NCBI GenBank assembly: GCA_002238725.1
Contig: MPMX01000027.1
Span: 1-56,573, forward strand
Length of the DNA stretch: 56,573 nt
Direction of reading: 5' to 3'
Source of the DNA: Rhodospirillaceae bacterium bin65
GTDB lineage: Bacteria > Pseudomonadota > Alphaproteobacteria > Bin65
Shown here piece by piece: positions 1-8,020 of the stretch. The position numbers and the translations under genes were made by a program. Position 1 is the first letter of the stretch, and every line of letters starts with the position of its first letter. Under the pieces are notes generated by a model. The model was not told the origin of the DNA. It saw only the letters and a list, made by a program, of their open reading frames with translations, and did not search any database.

Positions 1-8
1 AGGGCAGG

Positions 9-125
9 CCCTTCGATACGCCGCTTCGCGGCTACTCAGGGTGAGGAGATTGTTTGAGCAATGAGCAACAATCCAAAGCACCTCATCCCGAGTAGCCCCG
101 GATTTTATCCGGGGCGTATCGAGGG
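9..125. repeat. Intergenic palindromic repeat, copy 1
   Basis: An imperfect palindrome of about 117 bp. The ends CCCTTCGATACG and CGTATCGAGGG are complementary. The left arm holds a small hairpin (GCCGCTTCGCGGC), the right arm another (CCCCGGATTTTATCCGGGG), and ACTCAGGGTGAGG pairs with CCTCATCCCGAGT in the middle if G-U pairs are allowed. A second copy lies at 23216-23326, and both copies are followed by GACGCCACGCCGCC. Arms and closing stem are conserved while the loops differ, so structure rather than coding is kept. It resembles palindromic intergenic repeats common in alphaproteobacteria, but I cannot name the family. Confidence 0.85.
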
Positions 126-523
126 ACGCCACGCCGCCATGGTTCTGTTCAAAACGGACAAGCTCTAACGGGAGCGGAATTCGGTCGACGGGCCGGACCA
201 GGTCAGGAAAACCGGCGAACCCACTGATTTTGCGGCCCATTCTTTGAAAACCAACAGGGAACTTCCGATCAATCGCGCAAGGATTATTATCTTGTATACG
301 CAGCTTTTGCGTCACAATCGGCAGGGCGCTCCGGGTCGCCACTGTCTCGAAAAGCGAGGCGGCGCAAGGCGTTGCCCGCAGCGCGGCAGGCCGCGGCCGG
401 GCCGTTTCGGCAATTTTTTTCAAAAGATGGAACGGTCTGTCCAGTTCAGGGAAGCGGGACAAGTGCCTGTTTTTCCACCACAATCTCTGGATTCGAAAAT
501 TGAACGACCGTGCAAATACCTAT
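126..523. other. Non-coding stretch, nothing recognised
   Basis: About 400 bases between the repeat and the trmJ end. Short open frames exist on both strands but have no recognisable protein features and biased arginine-rich compositions typical of shadow frames. Around 280-300 it is AT-richer (TTATTATCTTGTATACG), which could hold a promoter, but no downstream gene on that strand supports one. No tRNA or small RNA is recognised. Confidence 0.5.
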
Positions 524-570
524 GCCGGCGGTGGCAGGGCGGTTCCGGGGCGCAGCGCCCTACCGCCGGC
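524..570 (-). terminator. Inverted repeat at the end of trmJ
   Basis: GCCGGCGGT (524-532) pairs with ACCGCCGGC (562-570), and inside it AGGGCG (536-541) pairs with CGCCCT (556-561). The structure covers the trmJ stop codon. No U-run follows on the minus strand, so it may be a Rho-assisted terminator or an mRNA-stabilising hairpin rather than a classical intrinsic terminator. Confidence 0.4.
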
Positions 571-1315
571 GCCGCGGTCTCCGCGATAGGGATTCGATCA
601 CGCCGCGCAGGCCGCGGACTTCCGAATCGGTCAGGTTCGCCCGGTGGAAGATGTTGCGCAGATTGCGCGCCATGACCGGGCGCTTTTCCGCCGGAAAGAA
701 ATGGCCGGAGTCGTCCAGCGCGCGCTCCAGGTGCTCGAACATGTTGAGCAGGTCGCTCTGCAGGGCCGGCGCATCGCCCTTTTCGACCGTGGTTTCCGGC
801 TCTGCCGCAGGCGTTTCGACCGGCCCGGCCATCCACCATTCCCAGCCGACGAGCAGGACGGCCTGGGCGAGGTTGAGCGACGTATGCGCCGGGTTGAGCC
901 GCGCTTCGATGATCGTCCCGGCCAGGACGATATCGTCGTTGTGCAACCCCTTGGATTCCTTGCCGAACAGAACGCCGTTGCGCTCGCCCGCCGCTTCGGC
1001 GCGGCGCATAGCCGAGCCGGCTTCGCGCGGGCCGAGCACCGGCTTGTTCATGTCGCGCGGCCGGGCCGTCGTTGCGTAGACGCTATGCAATCCCTCCAGC
1101 GCCGCGGCGGTCGACTCGTAGAGCCGGGCATCCTCCAGGATCCTTTCGGCGCCGGAAGACGCGGCGACCGCGGGCTCGCTGGGCCAGCCGTCCCGCGGGT
1201 TGACCAGCCGCAGGTCGGACAGGCCGCAATTCATCATCGCGCGCGCCGCCGTGCCGATATTCTCGCCGAGCTGCGGCTCGACCAGGACTATCGCAGGGGC
1301 GGCGCTATCGACCAT
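560..1315 (-). CDS. trmJ: tRNA 2'-O-methyltransferase, TrmJ family
   Basis: Predicted SpoU/TrmH-class (SPOUT) RNA methyltransferase of the TrmJ type, which 2'-O-methylates nucleotide 32 of tRNA using SAM. The N-terminus reads IVLVEPQLGENIGTAARAM, the usual TrmJ opening. The knot motifs follow: GVLFGKESKGL and LNPAHTSLNLAQAVLL. With the ATG at 1315 the protein has 251 residues, a normal length; the last 50 or so residues are the variable tail. An alternative in-frame ATG lies exactly 15 nt upstream at 1330, inside a 15-bp repeat that also encodes the cimA C-terminus. Neither start has a clear Shine-Dalgarno. The gene overlaps the end of cimA by 11 bp, so translation is probably coupled. The stop sits in a hairpin. 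Family assignment is firm; the exact target nucleotide is inferred from the family. Confidence 0.88.
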   Translation of the reverse strand: MVDSAAPAIVLVEPQLGENIGTAARAMMNCGLSDLRLVNPRDGWPSEPAVAASSGAERILEDARLYESTAAALEGLHSVYATTARPRDMNKPVLGPREAGSAMRRAEAAGERNGVLFGKESKGLHNDDIVLAGTIIEARLNPAHTSLNLAQAVLLVGWEWWMAGPVETPAAEPETTVEKGDAPALQSDLLNMFEHLERALDDSGHFFPAEKRPVMARNLRNIFHRANLTDSEVRGLRGVIESLSRRPRRRR

Positions 1316-1349
1316 CCGTGGGGCGCCCATCCGCGGGGCGACCGTCGGC
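1305..1349 (-). repeat. Three 15-bp units at the cimA end and trmJ start
   Basis: Read on the minus strand, three 15-bp units (GCCGACGGTCGCCCC, GCGGATGGGCGCCCC, ACGGATGGTCGATAG) encode ADGRP-ADGRP-TDGR-stop, the CimA tail. In another frame units 2 and 3 each carry an ATG, the two candidate trmJ starts, 15 nt apart. Confidence 0.85.
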
Positions 1350-2948
1350 GCGGTCGCTGTCCGCGTGGCGCAGCAGCTTCCAGTAGATCGCGTCGCGCAG
1401 CGCCTCATAGGAGGCTTCGATGATGTTCGGCGAAATGCCGACGGTCGACCAGCGCAGGCCGCTGTCGTCGGTCGATTCGATCATCACGCGGGTCACCGCG
1501 GCGGTGCCTTCCTGCGGCGTCAGGATGCGGACCTTATAGTCGGTCAGGCGCATGTCGGCCAATTCCGGATAGGCAAGCAGCAGCGCCTTGCGCATGGCGT
1601 CGTCCAGCGCGTCGACCGGCCCGTTGCCCTCCCCCGCCTCGAGATAGCTCTTGCCGGCCACGTCCAGCTTGGTCATGGCGGTCGAAACCGTGGTCAGGCT
1701 GCCGCGCGCGTTGTAGCGGCGTTCGGTTTCGACGCGGAAACTGTCCATCGTGAAGAATCTGGGCAGGCCCAGAAGCAGTTTCCGGGCCAGCAGCTCGAAG
1801 CTGGCCTCGGCGCCGTCATAGGCATAGCCGTCATGCTCGCGCGCCTTCACATCCTCGACCAGCCGGCCGATCTTCGGATTGTCGGCCCCGATCTCGATAC
1901 CGGCGTCCGCCAGCCGCGCCAGGATATTCGACCGCCCCGCCTGATCCGACACCACGACGTGCCGGCGGTTGCCGACCAGGACGGGATCCATGTGCTCGTA
2001 GGTCCGGGGATCCTTCTGAACCGCCGAGACGTGCAGGCCCCCCTTGTGGCTGAACGCCCCCTCCCCGACATAGGCCTGGCTGCGGTTCGGGCTGCGGTTC
2101 AACAGTTCGTCCAGCATATGCGACACGGATGTCAGCCGTTCCATCTGCGCCGGCGAAATCCCGATATCGTAATCCGTCTTCAACGCCAGGGTCGGAATCA
2201 GGGAGATCAGGTTGGCGTTGCCGCAGCGCTCGCCCAACCCGTTGATCGTCCCCTGGACCTGCCGGACCCCCGCCTCGACCGCGGCGAGGGAATTGGCGAC
2301 GGCGTTCTCGGTATCGTTATGGGCGTGGATTCCGAGGTGCGTGCCGGGGATATGCTGCGCGACATCGGATACGATGCGGTGCACGTCGTCCGGCAACGTG
2401 CCGCCGTTGGTGTCGCACAGCACGACCCAGCGCGCGCCGGCGTCGAAGGCGGCCCTCAGGCAGTCCAGGGCGAATCCCCGGTCGGCCTTGTAGCCGTCGA
2501 AGAAATGCTCGGCGTCGAACATCACCTCGTCGAGCCGCCGGGTGGCCAACGCGACGCTGTCGGCGATCATCGCGATATTCTCCTCGAGCGTCGTCTCGAG
2601 GGCGATATCGACATGAAAATCCCAGGTCTTGCCGACCATGCAGACCGTCCGCGCCTTCGTCGTCAGGATCGCGGTCAGGCCCGGGTCGTTCTCGGCGCTG
2701 CGGCCGGGCCGGCGGGTCATGCCGAAGGCGGTGAATTTCGCCGTCTTCAACGCGGGCGGGGCCTCGAAGAACGCATCGTCGGTCGGGTTGGCGCCGGGCC
2801 AGCCGCCCTCGATATAGTCGATGCCCAGCGCGTCGAGCGCCTCGGCGATGGTTGTCTTGTCGCGCACGGAGAAATCGACGCCGCGGGTTTGCGCGCCGTC
2901 CCGCAGCGTGGTGTCGAACAGATAGATGCGCTTGTCGTCGGCGCTCAC
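1305..2948 (-). CDS. cimA: (R)-citramalate synthase, CimA type
   Basis: Predicted to condense pyruvate and acetyl-CoA to (R)-citramalate, opening a threonine-independent route to 2-oxobutyrate and isoleucine; a catabolic or leucine-related role is possible because the family also holds isopropylmalate and homocitrate synthases. The N-terminal TIM-barrel signature is DTTLRDGAQTRGVDFS (about residues 10-25). The metal-binding GIHAHNDTENAVANS and QVQGTINGLGERCGNANL motifs follow, and the C-terminal 120 residues form the LeuA regulatory domain. I place the start at GTG 2948 (547 residues) because GGAG lies 7 nt before it; a TTG at 2975 is also in frame. The last 14 residues are a DGR-rich repeat that looks dispensable. 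It is divergent from the CBS gene, about 160 bp away, and co-transcribed with trmJ. Confidence 0.88.
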   Translation of the reverse strand: MSADDKRIYLFDTTLRDGAQTRGVDFSVRDKTTIAEALDALGIDYIEGGWPGANPTDDAFFEAPPALKTAKFTAFGMTRRPGRSAENDPGLTAILTTKARTVCMVGKTWDFHVDIALETTLEENIAMIADSVALATRRLDEVMFDAEHFFDGYKADRGFALDCLRAAFDAGARWVVLCDTNGGTLPDDVHRIVSDVAQHIPGTHLGIHAHNDTENAVANSLAAVEAGVRQVQGTINGLGERCGNANLISLIPTLALKTDYDIGISPAQMERLTSVSHMLDELLNRSPNRSQAYVGEGAFSHKGGLHVSAVQKDPRTYEHMDPVLVGNRRHVVVSDQAGRSNILARLADAGIEIGADNPKIGRLVEDVKAREHDGYAYDGAEASFELLARKLLLGLPRFFTMDSFRVETERRYNARGSLTTVSTAMTKLDVAGKSYLEAGEGNGPVDALDDAMRKALLLAYPELADMRLTDYKVRILTPQEGTAAVTRVMIESTDDSGLRWSTVGISPNIIEASYEALRDAIYWKLLRHADSDRADGRPADGRPTDGR

Positions 2949-3108
2949 GCGGTTTCTCCGAACCGATTTCTTCAAAGCGGACAGTTACCACCGGCACACG
3001 GCTGCAATGCTGCGACACGGACTCACAGGGCGCGCCGGCGGGTCGGCTTCCCCCGTCGCGGCAGCCTTGCTAAGTAGCGGGCTAGGAAACCCCGCCGCGA
3101 CCGGTCAC

Positions 3109-4491
3109 ATGCCCGAAGCCTCCGCGCCCGTTTCATCCATCCTCGACCTGATCGGCAATACGCCGCTGGTCGAGGCCGCCTGCTTCGATACCGGACCGTG
3201 CCGCCTGTTCCTCAAGCTGGAAAGCCAGAATCCCGGCGGTTCGATCAAGGACCGGGTCGCGCGCTCGATGATCCGGGCCGCGGAAGAAGCCGGCGATCTC
3301 AAGCCCGGCGGCACGATCGTCGAGGCGACGGCCGGCAACACCGGGCTCGGCCTCGCCCTGATCGGCGTCCTCAGGGGCTACCGCTGCATCCTGGTTGTGC
3401 CGGATAAAATGAGCCAGGAGAAGATTTTCCACCTGAAAGCCCTGGGCGCCGACGTCCGCCTGACCCGGTCCGACGTCAACAAGGGACATCCCGATTACTA
3501 CCAGGAGGTTGCGGCGCGCCTGGTCCGGGAGATTCCCGGCGCCTGGTGGGCCGACCAGTTCGGCAATCCGGCCAACCCGAGCGCGCACGAAACCGGCACC
3601 GGGCCCGAAATTCTCGAGCAGATGGGCGGCGATGTGGACGCGGTCGTGTGCGGCGTCGGCTCGGGCGGAACGATAACCGGTATCGGCCGATTCATGGCCG
3701 CGAACTCACCGAAGACCGAGATGGTGCTGGCCGATCCCGAAGGCTCGATCCTTGCCGGCTATGTGAACGGCGGGACGGTTGCCAACGAGGTCGGGTCGTG
3801 GCTGGTCGAAGGGATCGGCGAAGATTTCATCCCGCCGGTTTCCGATCTCGGTCTGGCCCGCAAGGCCTACACGATCCCGGATTCCGAAGCCTTCGCAACC
3901 ATTCGGACCCTGCTGCTGAAGGACGGCATATTCGCCGGCACGTCGTCGGGGACGCTGATCGCGGCGGCGCTGCGCTATTGCCGGGAACAGACGGAACCGA
4001 AGCGGGTCGTCACGCTGGTCTGCGACAGCGGCGCCAAATACCTCTCGAAAGCCTACAACGACTACTGGATGGCCGATCACGGCTTTCTCAGCACCGAACC
4101 GGCGGGCGACCTGCGCGATCTGATCGGCCGCAAGCATTCCGAACGGGCCGTGGTCACCGTCGAGCCCGGCGAAACCCTGATGGCCGCGTTCGGCCGGATG
4201 AAGCTGCATGACGTTTCGCAACTTCCGGTGCTGGACGACGGCCGGATCGTCGGTCTCATCGACGAGAGCGATATCCTGCTGTCGGTGCTGGACGATCCGG
4301 GCCGGTTCGAAACACCGGTGCACGACTCGATGACGGCCAATCTGGAAACCATCGACCCCGGCCAGCCCATCGACACGCTTCCGCACCTGTTCGACGGAGA
4401 CAAGGTCGCCATCGTGATGGAGGGCGAACGCTTCCTCGGCCTGATTACGCGGATCGACCTGCTGAACTACCTGCGCCAGCGCGCAGCCTGA
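3109..4491 (+). CDS. cbs: Cystathionine beta-synthase with C-terminal CBS pair
   Basis: PLP enzyme expected to condense homocysteine with serine to cystathionine, the first step of reverse transsulfuration. The PLP lysine is K47 in NPGGSIKDRV; the substrate loop EATAGNTGLGLAL and the phosphate-binding GVGSGGTITGIG follow. The catalytic fold covers about residues 1-330 and two CBS motifs occupy about 335-460, ending in LLNYLRQRAA. This length (460) and layout match bacterial CBS rather than the shorter CysK/CysM. I chose ATG 3109 because the conserved N-terminus (ILDLIGNTPLVE) begins 11 residues later; the frame stays open upstream. A cystathionine gamma-lyase/synthase lies at 5723-6865, supporting a transsulfuration role. 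The CBS pair suggests adenosyl-ligand control, which is inference. Confidence 0.88.
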   Translation: MPEASAPVSSILDLIGNTPLVEAACFDTGPCRLFLKLESQNPGGSIKDRVARSMIRAAEEAGDLKPGGTIVEATAGNTGLGLALIGVLRGYRCILVVPDKMSQEKIFHLKALGADVRLTRSDVNKGHPDYYQEVAARLVREIPGAWWADQFGNPANPSAHETGTGPEILEQMGGDVDAVVCGVGSGGTITGIGRFMAANSPKTEMVLADPEGSILAGYVNGGTVANEVGSWLVEGIGEDFIPPVSDLGLARKAYTIPDSEAFATIRTLLLKDGIFAGTSSGTLIAAALRYCREQTEPKRVVTLVCDSGAKYLSKAYNDYWMADHGFLSTEPAGDLRDLIGRKHSERAVVTVEPGETLMAAFGRMKLHDVSQLPVLDDGRIVGLIDESDILLSVLDDPGRFETPVHDSMTANLETIDPGQPIDTLPHLFDGDKVAIVMEGERFLGLITRIDLLNYLRQRAA

Positions 4492-4509
4492 TCCGGAGCC
4501 CCGCCGCAG

Positions 4510-5052
4510 TTACGCCGGCTGCGCGGCATCGCCGTGTTCTCCATCGGGCAGGTAGTTCCGCCAGCGGGCTTCGACCTCGGCCGCCAGACTCTTTCGCAGG
4601 CCGAGCGCGAAGGCGATTTCGGCGACCAGGAACATCGGCGCGATGAAGACCTGCATGACATTGTCCAGCAATGCCGGTTTACGCCCTTCGAAGGCGTGGC
4701 CGAGCAGCTGAAGCGTCCAACCGCCGACGAAGAGTATCGCGAAGCCGATCCCGACTGCCGCTGCGCCCTGCGTCGCCAGCCAATCGGCGAACGGCAGCGC
4801 CGGAACGAAAACAAGCGACGTAACGATGCCGAACGGCCGGTCCAAGGCGATCCAGAACAGCCAGACGGCCGCGGCGAGGATTGTCGCCAGCGAAATATCG
4901 TACCAGCCGGCCGTGACGAATGTCACCAGCGCCGGCGGCAGGAGCAGGGACACCGCGATCGCCGGCACGCCGATAATGTGGGTCGCTTTGTTGCGGCCGT
5001 CCCGGTGATAGGACGCGTATCTGGAAACCTGCCCGATGAAATAGCGCTGCAT
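4510..5052 (-). CDS. Mpo1-like (DUF962) membrane protein
   Basis: A 180-residue integral membrane protein of the DUF962/YGL010w family. The start MQRYFIGQVSRYASYHRDGRNKATHIIGVP carries the conserved histidines (YHRDGRNKATHIIG) that in the yeast member Mpo1 belong to an Fe-dependent fatty-acid alpha-oxidation enzyme; a second histidine motif is LLGHAFEGRKPAL. Four hydrophobic segments can be seen (about residues 28-48, 52-70, 75-110 and 130-150). Enzymatic function is inferred from the yeast homologue only; bacterial substrates are unknown to me. The gene starts 3 bp after the flavin reductase gene ends, so the two form an operon, and a redox partnership is possible but unproven. Confidence 0.75.
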   Translation of the reverse strand: MQRYFIGQVSRYASYHRDGRNKATHIIGVPAIAVSLLLPPALVTFVTAGWYDISLATILAAAVWLFWIALDRPFGIVTSLVFVPALPFADWLATQGAAAVGIGFAILFVGGWTLQLLGHAFEGRKPALLDNVMQVFIAPMFLVAEIAFALGLRKSLAAEVEARWRNYLPDGEHGDAAQPA

Positions 5053-5055
5053 GGC

Positions 5056-5571
5056 CTAGCGCCCCGAACCGTCGGAACTGTCTTCGGCCGCGATCCGGGC
5101 ATACCGGCCGCGATAGTACAGCAGCGGATCGACGTCGGCCTCGTGGCTGAACTGCACGACCTCTCCGACGACGATGATGTGGTCGCCGCCGTCGTGGACG
5201 GCATGGGTCACGCATTCGAAGACCGCCAGCGCATCGGCGAAAACCGGGCAGCCCACGCTGCACAGGTCATAGCCGACATGGCGCCACTTGTCCTCCGACG
5301 GGCGGGCGAAATGGGCGGATACATCTTCCTGCCGGTCGGTCAGCACGTTGACCGCAAAGGTCTTCGTCTTCGAGAAATGACCAAAGGAATAGCTGCCCCG
5401 GTCCAGGCAGAAGAGGAGCAGCGGCGGCTCCAGCGAGACCGAACTGAAGGAGTTGGCGGTAAAGCCGACCGGCGCACCGCTGTCCGACATGGTGGTGATA
5501 ACGGTGACGCCGGTCGCGAAGGTTCCCAGCGCGCTGCGATAATCACGGGCATCACTCACTGCGGCGGCCAC
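5056..5571 (-). CDS. Flavin reductase-like FMN-binding protein
   Basis: A 171-residue member of the flavin reductase (HpaC/FRD) family: a split-barrel protein that binds FMN and usually reduces free flavin with NAD(P)H for a partner monooxygenase. Recognisable features are FRSALGTFATG-like YRSALGTFATGVTVIT near the N-terminus, GFTANSFSSVSLEPPLLLFCL (flavin-contacting turn), FAVNVL, and the C-terminal pattern HIIVVGEVVQF followed by LLYYRGRYARI. Start is GTG 5571, preceded by AGGAG at 7 nt. No monooxygenase is adjacent; the only operon partner is the Mpo1-like gene downstream, so the electron acceptor is unknown. Confidence 0.82.
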   Translation of the reverse strand: MAAAVSDARDYRSALGTFATGVTVITTMSDSGAPVGFTANSFSSVSLEPPLLLFCLDRGSYSFGHFSKTKTFAVNVLTDRQEDVSAHFARPSEDKWRHVGYDLCSVGCPVFADALAVFECVTHAVHDGGDHIIVVGEVVQFSHEADVDPLLYYRGRYARIAAEDSSDGSGR

Positions 5572-5722
5572 GCTTTCGCTCCTGCACTCCCGATGATCGC
5601 ATCAACCTAGCCGCCCTGCTTCGAGGCGTCAAAACGGTACCGTTGCAGGCTGGTAATGGCAGCCCCGCTGTGCCAGTTAGACGCCGTCCGATCCTGTCAA
5701 CGCCTCCCCGGAGACCCTCCCT

Positions 5723-6865
5723 GTGAAGCTCGATACCCGCATCGTCCGCGCCGGCATTTCGCCCGATCCGACCACCGGCGCCATCCTCCCGCCGATCTAC
5801 GAGACGGCGACTTTCGTGCTGGAGGAGATCGGCAGGGACAAGGGTTTCGACTACACCCGCTCGTCGAATCCGACCCGTCAGGTTCTGGAGGCGAATCTCG
5901 CCGCCATCGAAGGCGCCGACTATGGCGTCTGCTTCTCCAGCGGCATGGCGAGCGTCGACAGCGTCATGAAGCTGCTGTCCGCCGGCGACCACACCATCTC
6001 TTCGAACGATGTCTACGGCGGCGTCTCCCGGCATTTCAACCGGGTCCTGACGCGCTACGGCCTCGACTTCACCTATGTCGACACCGCCGACCCGGACGCG
6101 GTGCGCGCGGCGATCCGCCCGGAAACCCGGATGCTGTGGGTCGAAACGCCGACCAATCCGCTGCTGCAGGTGACCGATCTGGCGGCGATGGCGGCGATCG
6201 CGAAGGAGCACAATCTCCTGTTCGGCGTCGATTCCACCTTTGCCACCCCGGTCTTCCTGCGGCCGCTGGAGTTCGGCGCGGATATCGTGGTCCACAGCAC
6301 GACCAAGTATCTCTCCGGCCACAACCAGATCATCGGCGGCGCCGTCCTGACGAACCGGGAAGACATCTACAACGAAATGAAGTTCATCCAGAAAACCATC
6401 GGCGCCGTGCCGAGCCCGATGGATTGCTGGCTCGTGCTTCTCGGCCTGAAGACGCTGCATCTGCGCATGGCGCGCCACAACAAGAGCGGCACCAGGATCG
6501 CGCGGTTCCTGGAAGACCACGACAGGGTGGCGCGGGTGCGCTATCCCGGCCTGCCCTCCCACCCGCAGCACAACATCGCGGCGGCCCAGATGGACGGATT
6601 CTCCGGCATGATTTCCTTCGAGCTGAAGGGCGGCATCCCGGCGGGCAAGGCGTTGATGAACTCGGTCGAACTGTGCGCGCTGGCCGAGAGCCTGGGCGCC
6701 GTGGAAACCATGATTACCCATCCGGCGACCATGACCCACGCCGAGGTGCCGGCCGAGGAGCGCCATGCCCGCGGGCTGACCGACGGCCTCGTCCGCCTTT
6801 CGGTCGGGATCGAGGACTGCGACGATATCCTGGCGGATCTTGGCCGGGCGCTCGCGGCGGCCTGA
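5723..6865 (+). CDS. Cystathionine gamma-lyase/synthase family enzyme
   Basis: PLP-dependent Cys/Met-metabolism enzyme of 380 residues. The PLP lysine is K195 in HSTTKYLSGH; the upstream phosphate motif appears as YTRSSNPTR (residues 44-52, the usual YSR.GNPT), and FSSGMASVD and WVETPTNPLLQVTD are typical. Start is GTG 5723 with GGAG about 9 nt upstream; no ATG fits. With CBS 1.2 kb upstream, the simplest reading is cystathionine gamma-lyase, cleaving cystathionine to cysteine, 2-oxobutyrate and ammonia. Gamma-synthase or O-acylhomoserine sulfhydrylase activity cannot be excluded from sequence because these subfamilies share all motifs. Confidence 0.85.
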   Translation: MKLDTRIVRAGISPDPTTGAILPPIYETATFVLEEIGRDKGFDYTRSSNPTRQVLEANLAAIEGADYGVCFSSGMASVDSVMKLLSAGDHTISSNDVYGGVSRHFNRVLTRYGLDFTYVDTADPDAVRAAIRPETRMLWVETPTNPLLQVTDLAAMAAIAKEHNLLFGVDSTFATPVFLRPLEFGADIVVHSTTKYLSGHNQIIGGAVLTNREDIYNEMKFIQKTIGAVPSPMDCWLVLLGLKTLHLRMARHNKSGTRIARFLEDHDRVARVRYPGLPSHPQHNIAAAQMDGFSGMISFELKGGIPAGKALMNSVELCALAESLGAVETMITHPATMTHAEVPAEERHARGLTDGLVRLSVGIEDCDDILADLGRALAAA

Positions 6866-7000
6866 GCGCCGTTGCGGCGGCGCCGGATCAATTGTCCGGA
6901 ACCCGGACGCCGGCTTCTTGCAATGGCCCGGCATCTTGGCCATCATACCGGCGCCAAAACAGCCTGACGGATCGGGCAGGAACCGGCCGAACAAGCATCG

Positions 7001-7756
7001 ATGACTGCGCACACCGCCAAGCTGCCGCGTTTTTTCTACCGGATGCCGCCCCGGCCTTGCCCCTATTTGAAGGGGCGGACGGAGCAGAATATCTTCACCG
7101 AACTCACCGGCGCCAACACGGCCGGCCTGTACGACGCGCTGACCCAATCGGGCTTCCGGCGCTCGCACAATGTCGCCTACCGGCCGGCCTGCCCCGGGTG
7201 CCGGGCCTGCGTGCCGGTCCGCGTCCTCGCGCCGTCTTTCTCGCCGGGCGCCAGCCTGCGCCGGATCGTCAAGCGTAACGGCGATCTCGCGGAAAAGGAT
7301 CTGCCGGCCCGGGCGACGGCCGAGCAATACGAGCTGTTCCTGCGCTATGTAACCTCGCGCCATGGCGACGGCGAGATGGCCGGCATGACCTTCCAGGATT
7401 ATGCCGCCATGGTGCAGGACAGTCCCTTGCGCACCTTCGTGACCGAATTCCGCGACACCGCCGGGCGCCTGCGCGCCTGCGCGCTGGTCGACCGGCTGGA
7501 AGACGGCCTCTCCGCCGTTTACAGCTTCTTCGATCCGGCCATGGAACAGCGCAGCCTGGGCACCTTCATGATCGTCCGCCTGATCGCCAAGTCGCGCCGG
7601 CTCGGCCTGCCCTACCTCTATCTCGGCTACTGGATCGAGGGCAGCCGGAAGATGTCCTACAAATGGCGCTTCCGGCCGCTCGAAGGGCTGACGGCGGACG
7701 GATGGCGCCTGCTCGATCTGCGGCCGCCCGAAGAGCCCGACCTGTTCGCGGCCTGA
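7001..7756 (+). CDS. bpt: Aspartate/glutamate leucyltransferase (Bpt)
   Basis: A 251-residue leucyl/arginyl-tRNA:protein transferase that conjugates Leu (or Arg) to the N-terminus of proteins starting with Asp or Glu, marking them for ClpS-ClpAP degradation (N-degron pathway). The N-terminal CPYLKGRTEQNIF and the cysteine-rich YRPACPGCRACVPVRV are diagnostic of the ATE/Bpt N-domain; the C-domain contains AVYSFFDP and the GNAT-like LYLGYWIEGSRKMSYKWRFRPLEGL. Length matches alphaproteobacterial Bpt. ATG 7001 precedes the conserved LPRFFYRMPPRPCPYL. It stands alone in transcription as far as I can see, with a long inverted repeat immediately after its stop codon. Confidence 0.92.
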   Translation: MTAHTAKLPRFFYRMPPRPCPYLKGRTEQNIFTELTGANTAGLYDALTQSGFRRSHNVAYRPACPGCRACVPVRVLAPSFSPGASLRRIVKRNGDLAEKDLPARATAEQYELFLRYVTSRHGDGEMAGMTFQDYAAMVQDSPLRTFVTEFRDTAGRLRACALVDRLEDGLSAVYSFFDPAMEQRSLGTFMIVRLIAKSRRLGLPYLYLGYWIEGSRKMSYKWRFRPLEGLTADGWRLLDLRPPEEPDLFAA

Positions 7757-7840
7757 GCCGGTAGGCGTCCGGATCGCCGGTCCGGGGTCCCGGCGCGGAA
7801 ACGGCCCCGGCGCCTGCCCGAAGGCAGCGCGCCTACCGGC
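7757..7840 (+). terminator. Long inverted repeat after bpt
   Basis: GCCGGTAGGCG (7757-7767) and CGCCTACCGGC (7830-7840) are perfectly complementary over 11 bp. The interior contains a second pair (CCGGGG with CCCCGG), so the 84-nt segment can fold into an extended hairpin directly behind the bpt stop. There is no U-run. It may terminate bpt transcription or be a lone palindromic repeat element. Confidence 0.55.
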
Positions 7841-8020
7841 CAATAGCGCACATGTTGCCACTGCGTGTTATCCGCATATAATGCAGCCACGCCGCCGTGC
7901 GGAGGCGTATCCTTGCGCTGAATCCGCCGCCCCGGCTATTCGGTATTTGCCTGCCTGAACCTGCCTCGTTTGGAACGTCAGGCGGCACGAGGGAGCCACA
8001 ACAGTCAAAGAGGACGGTCC

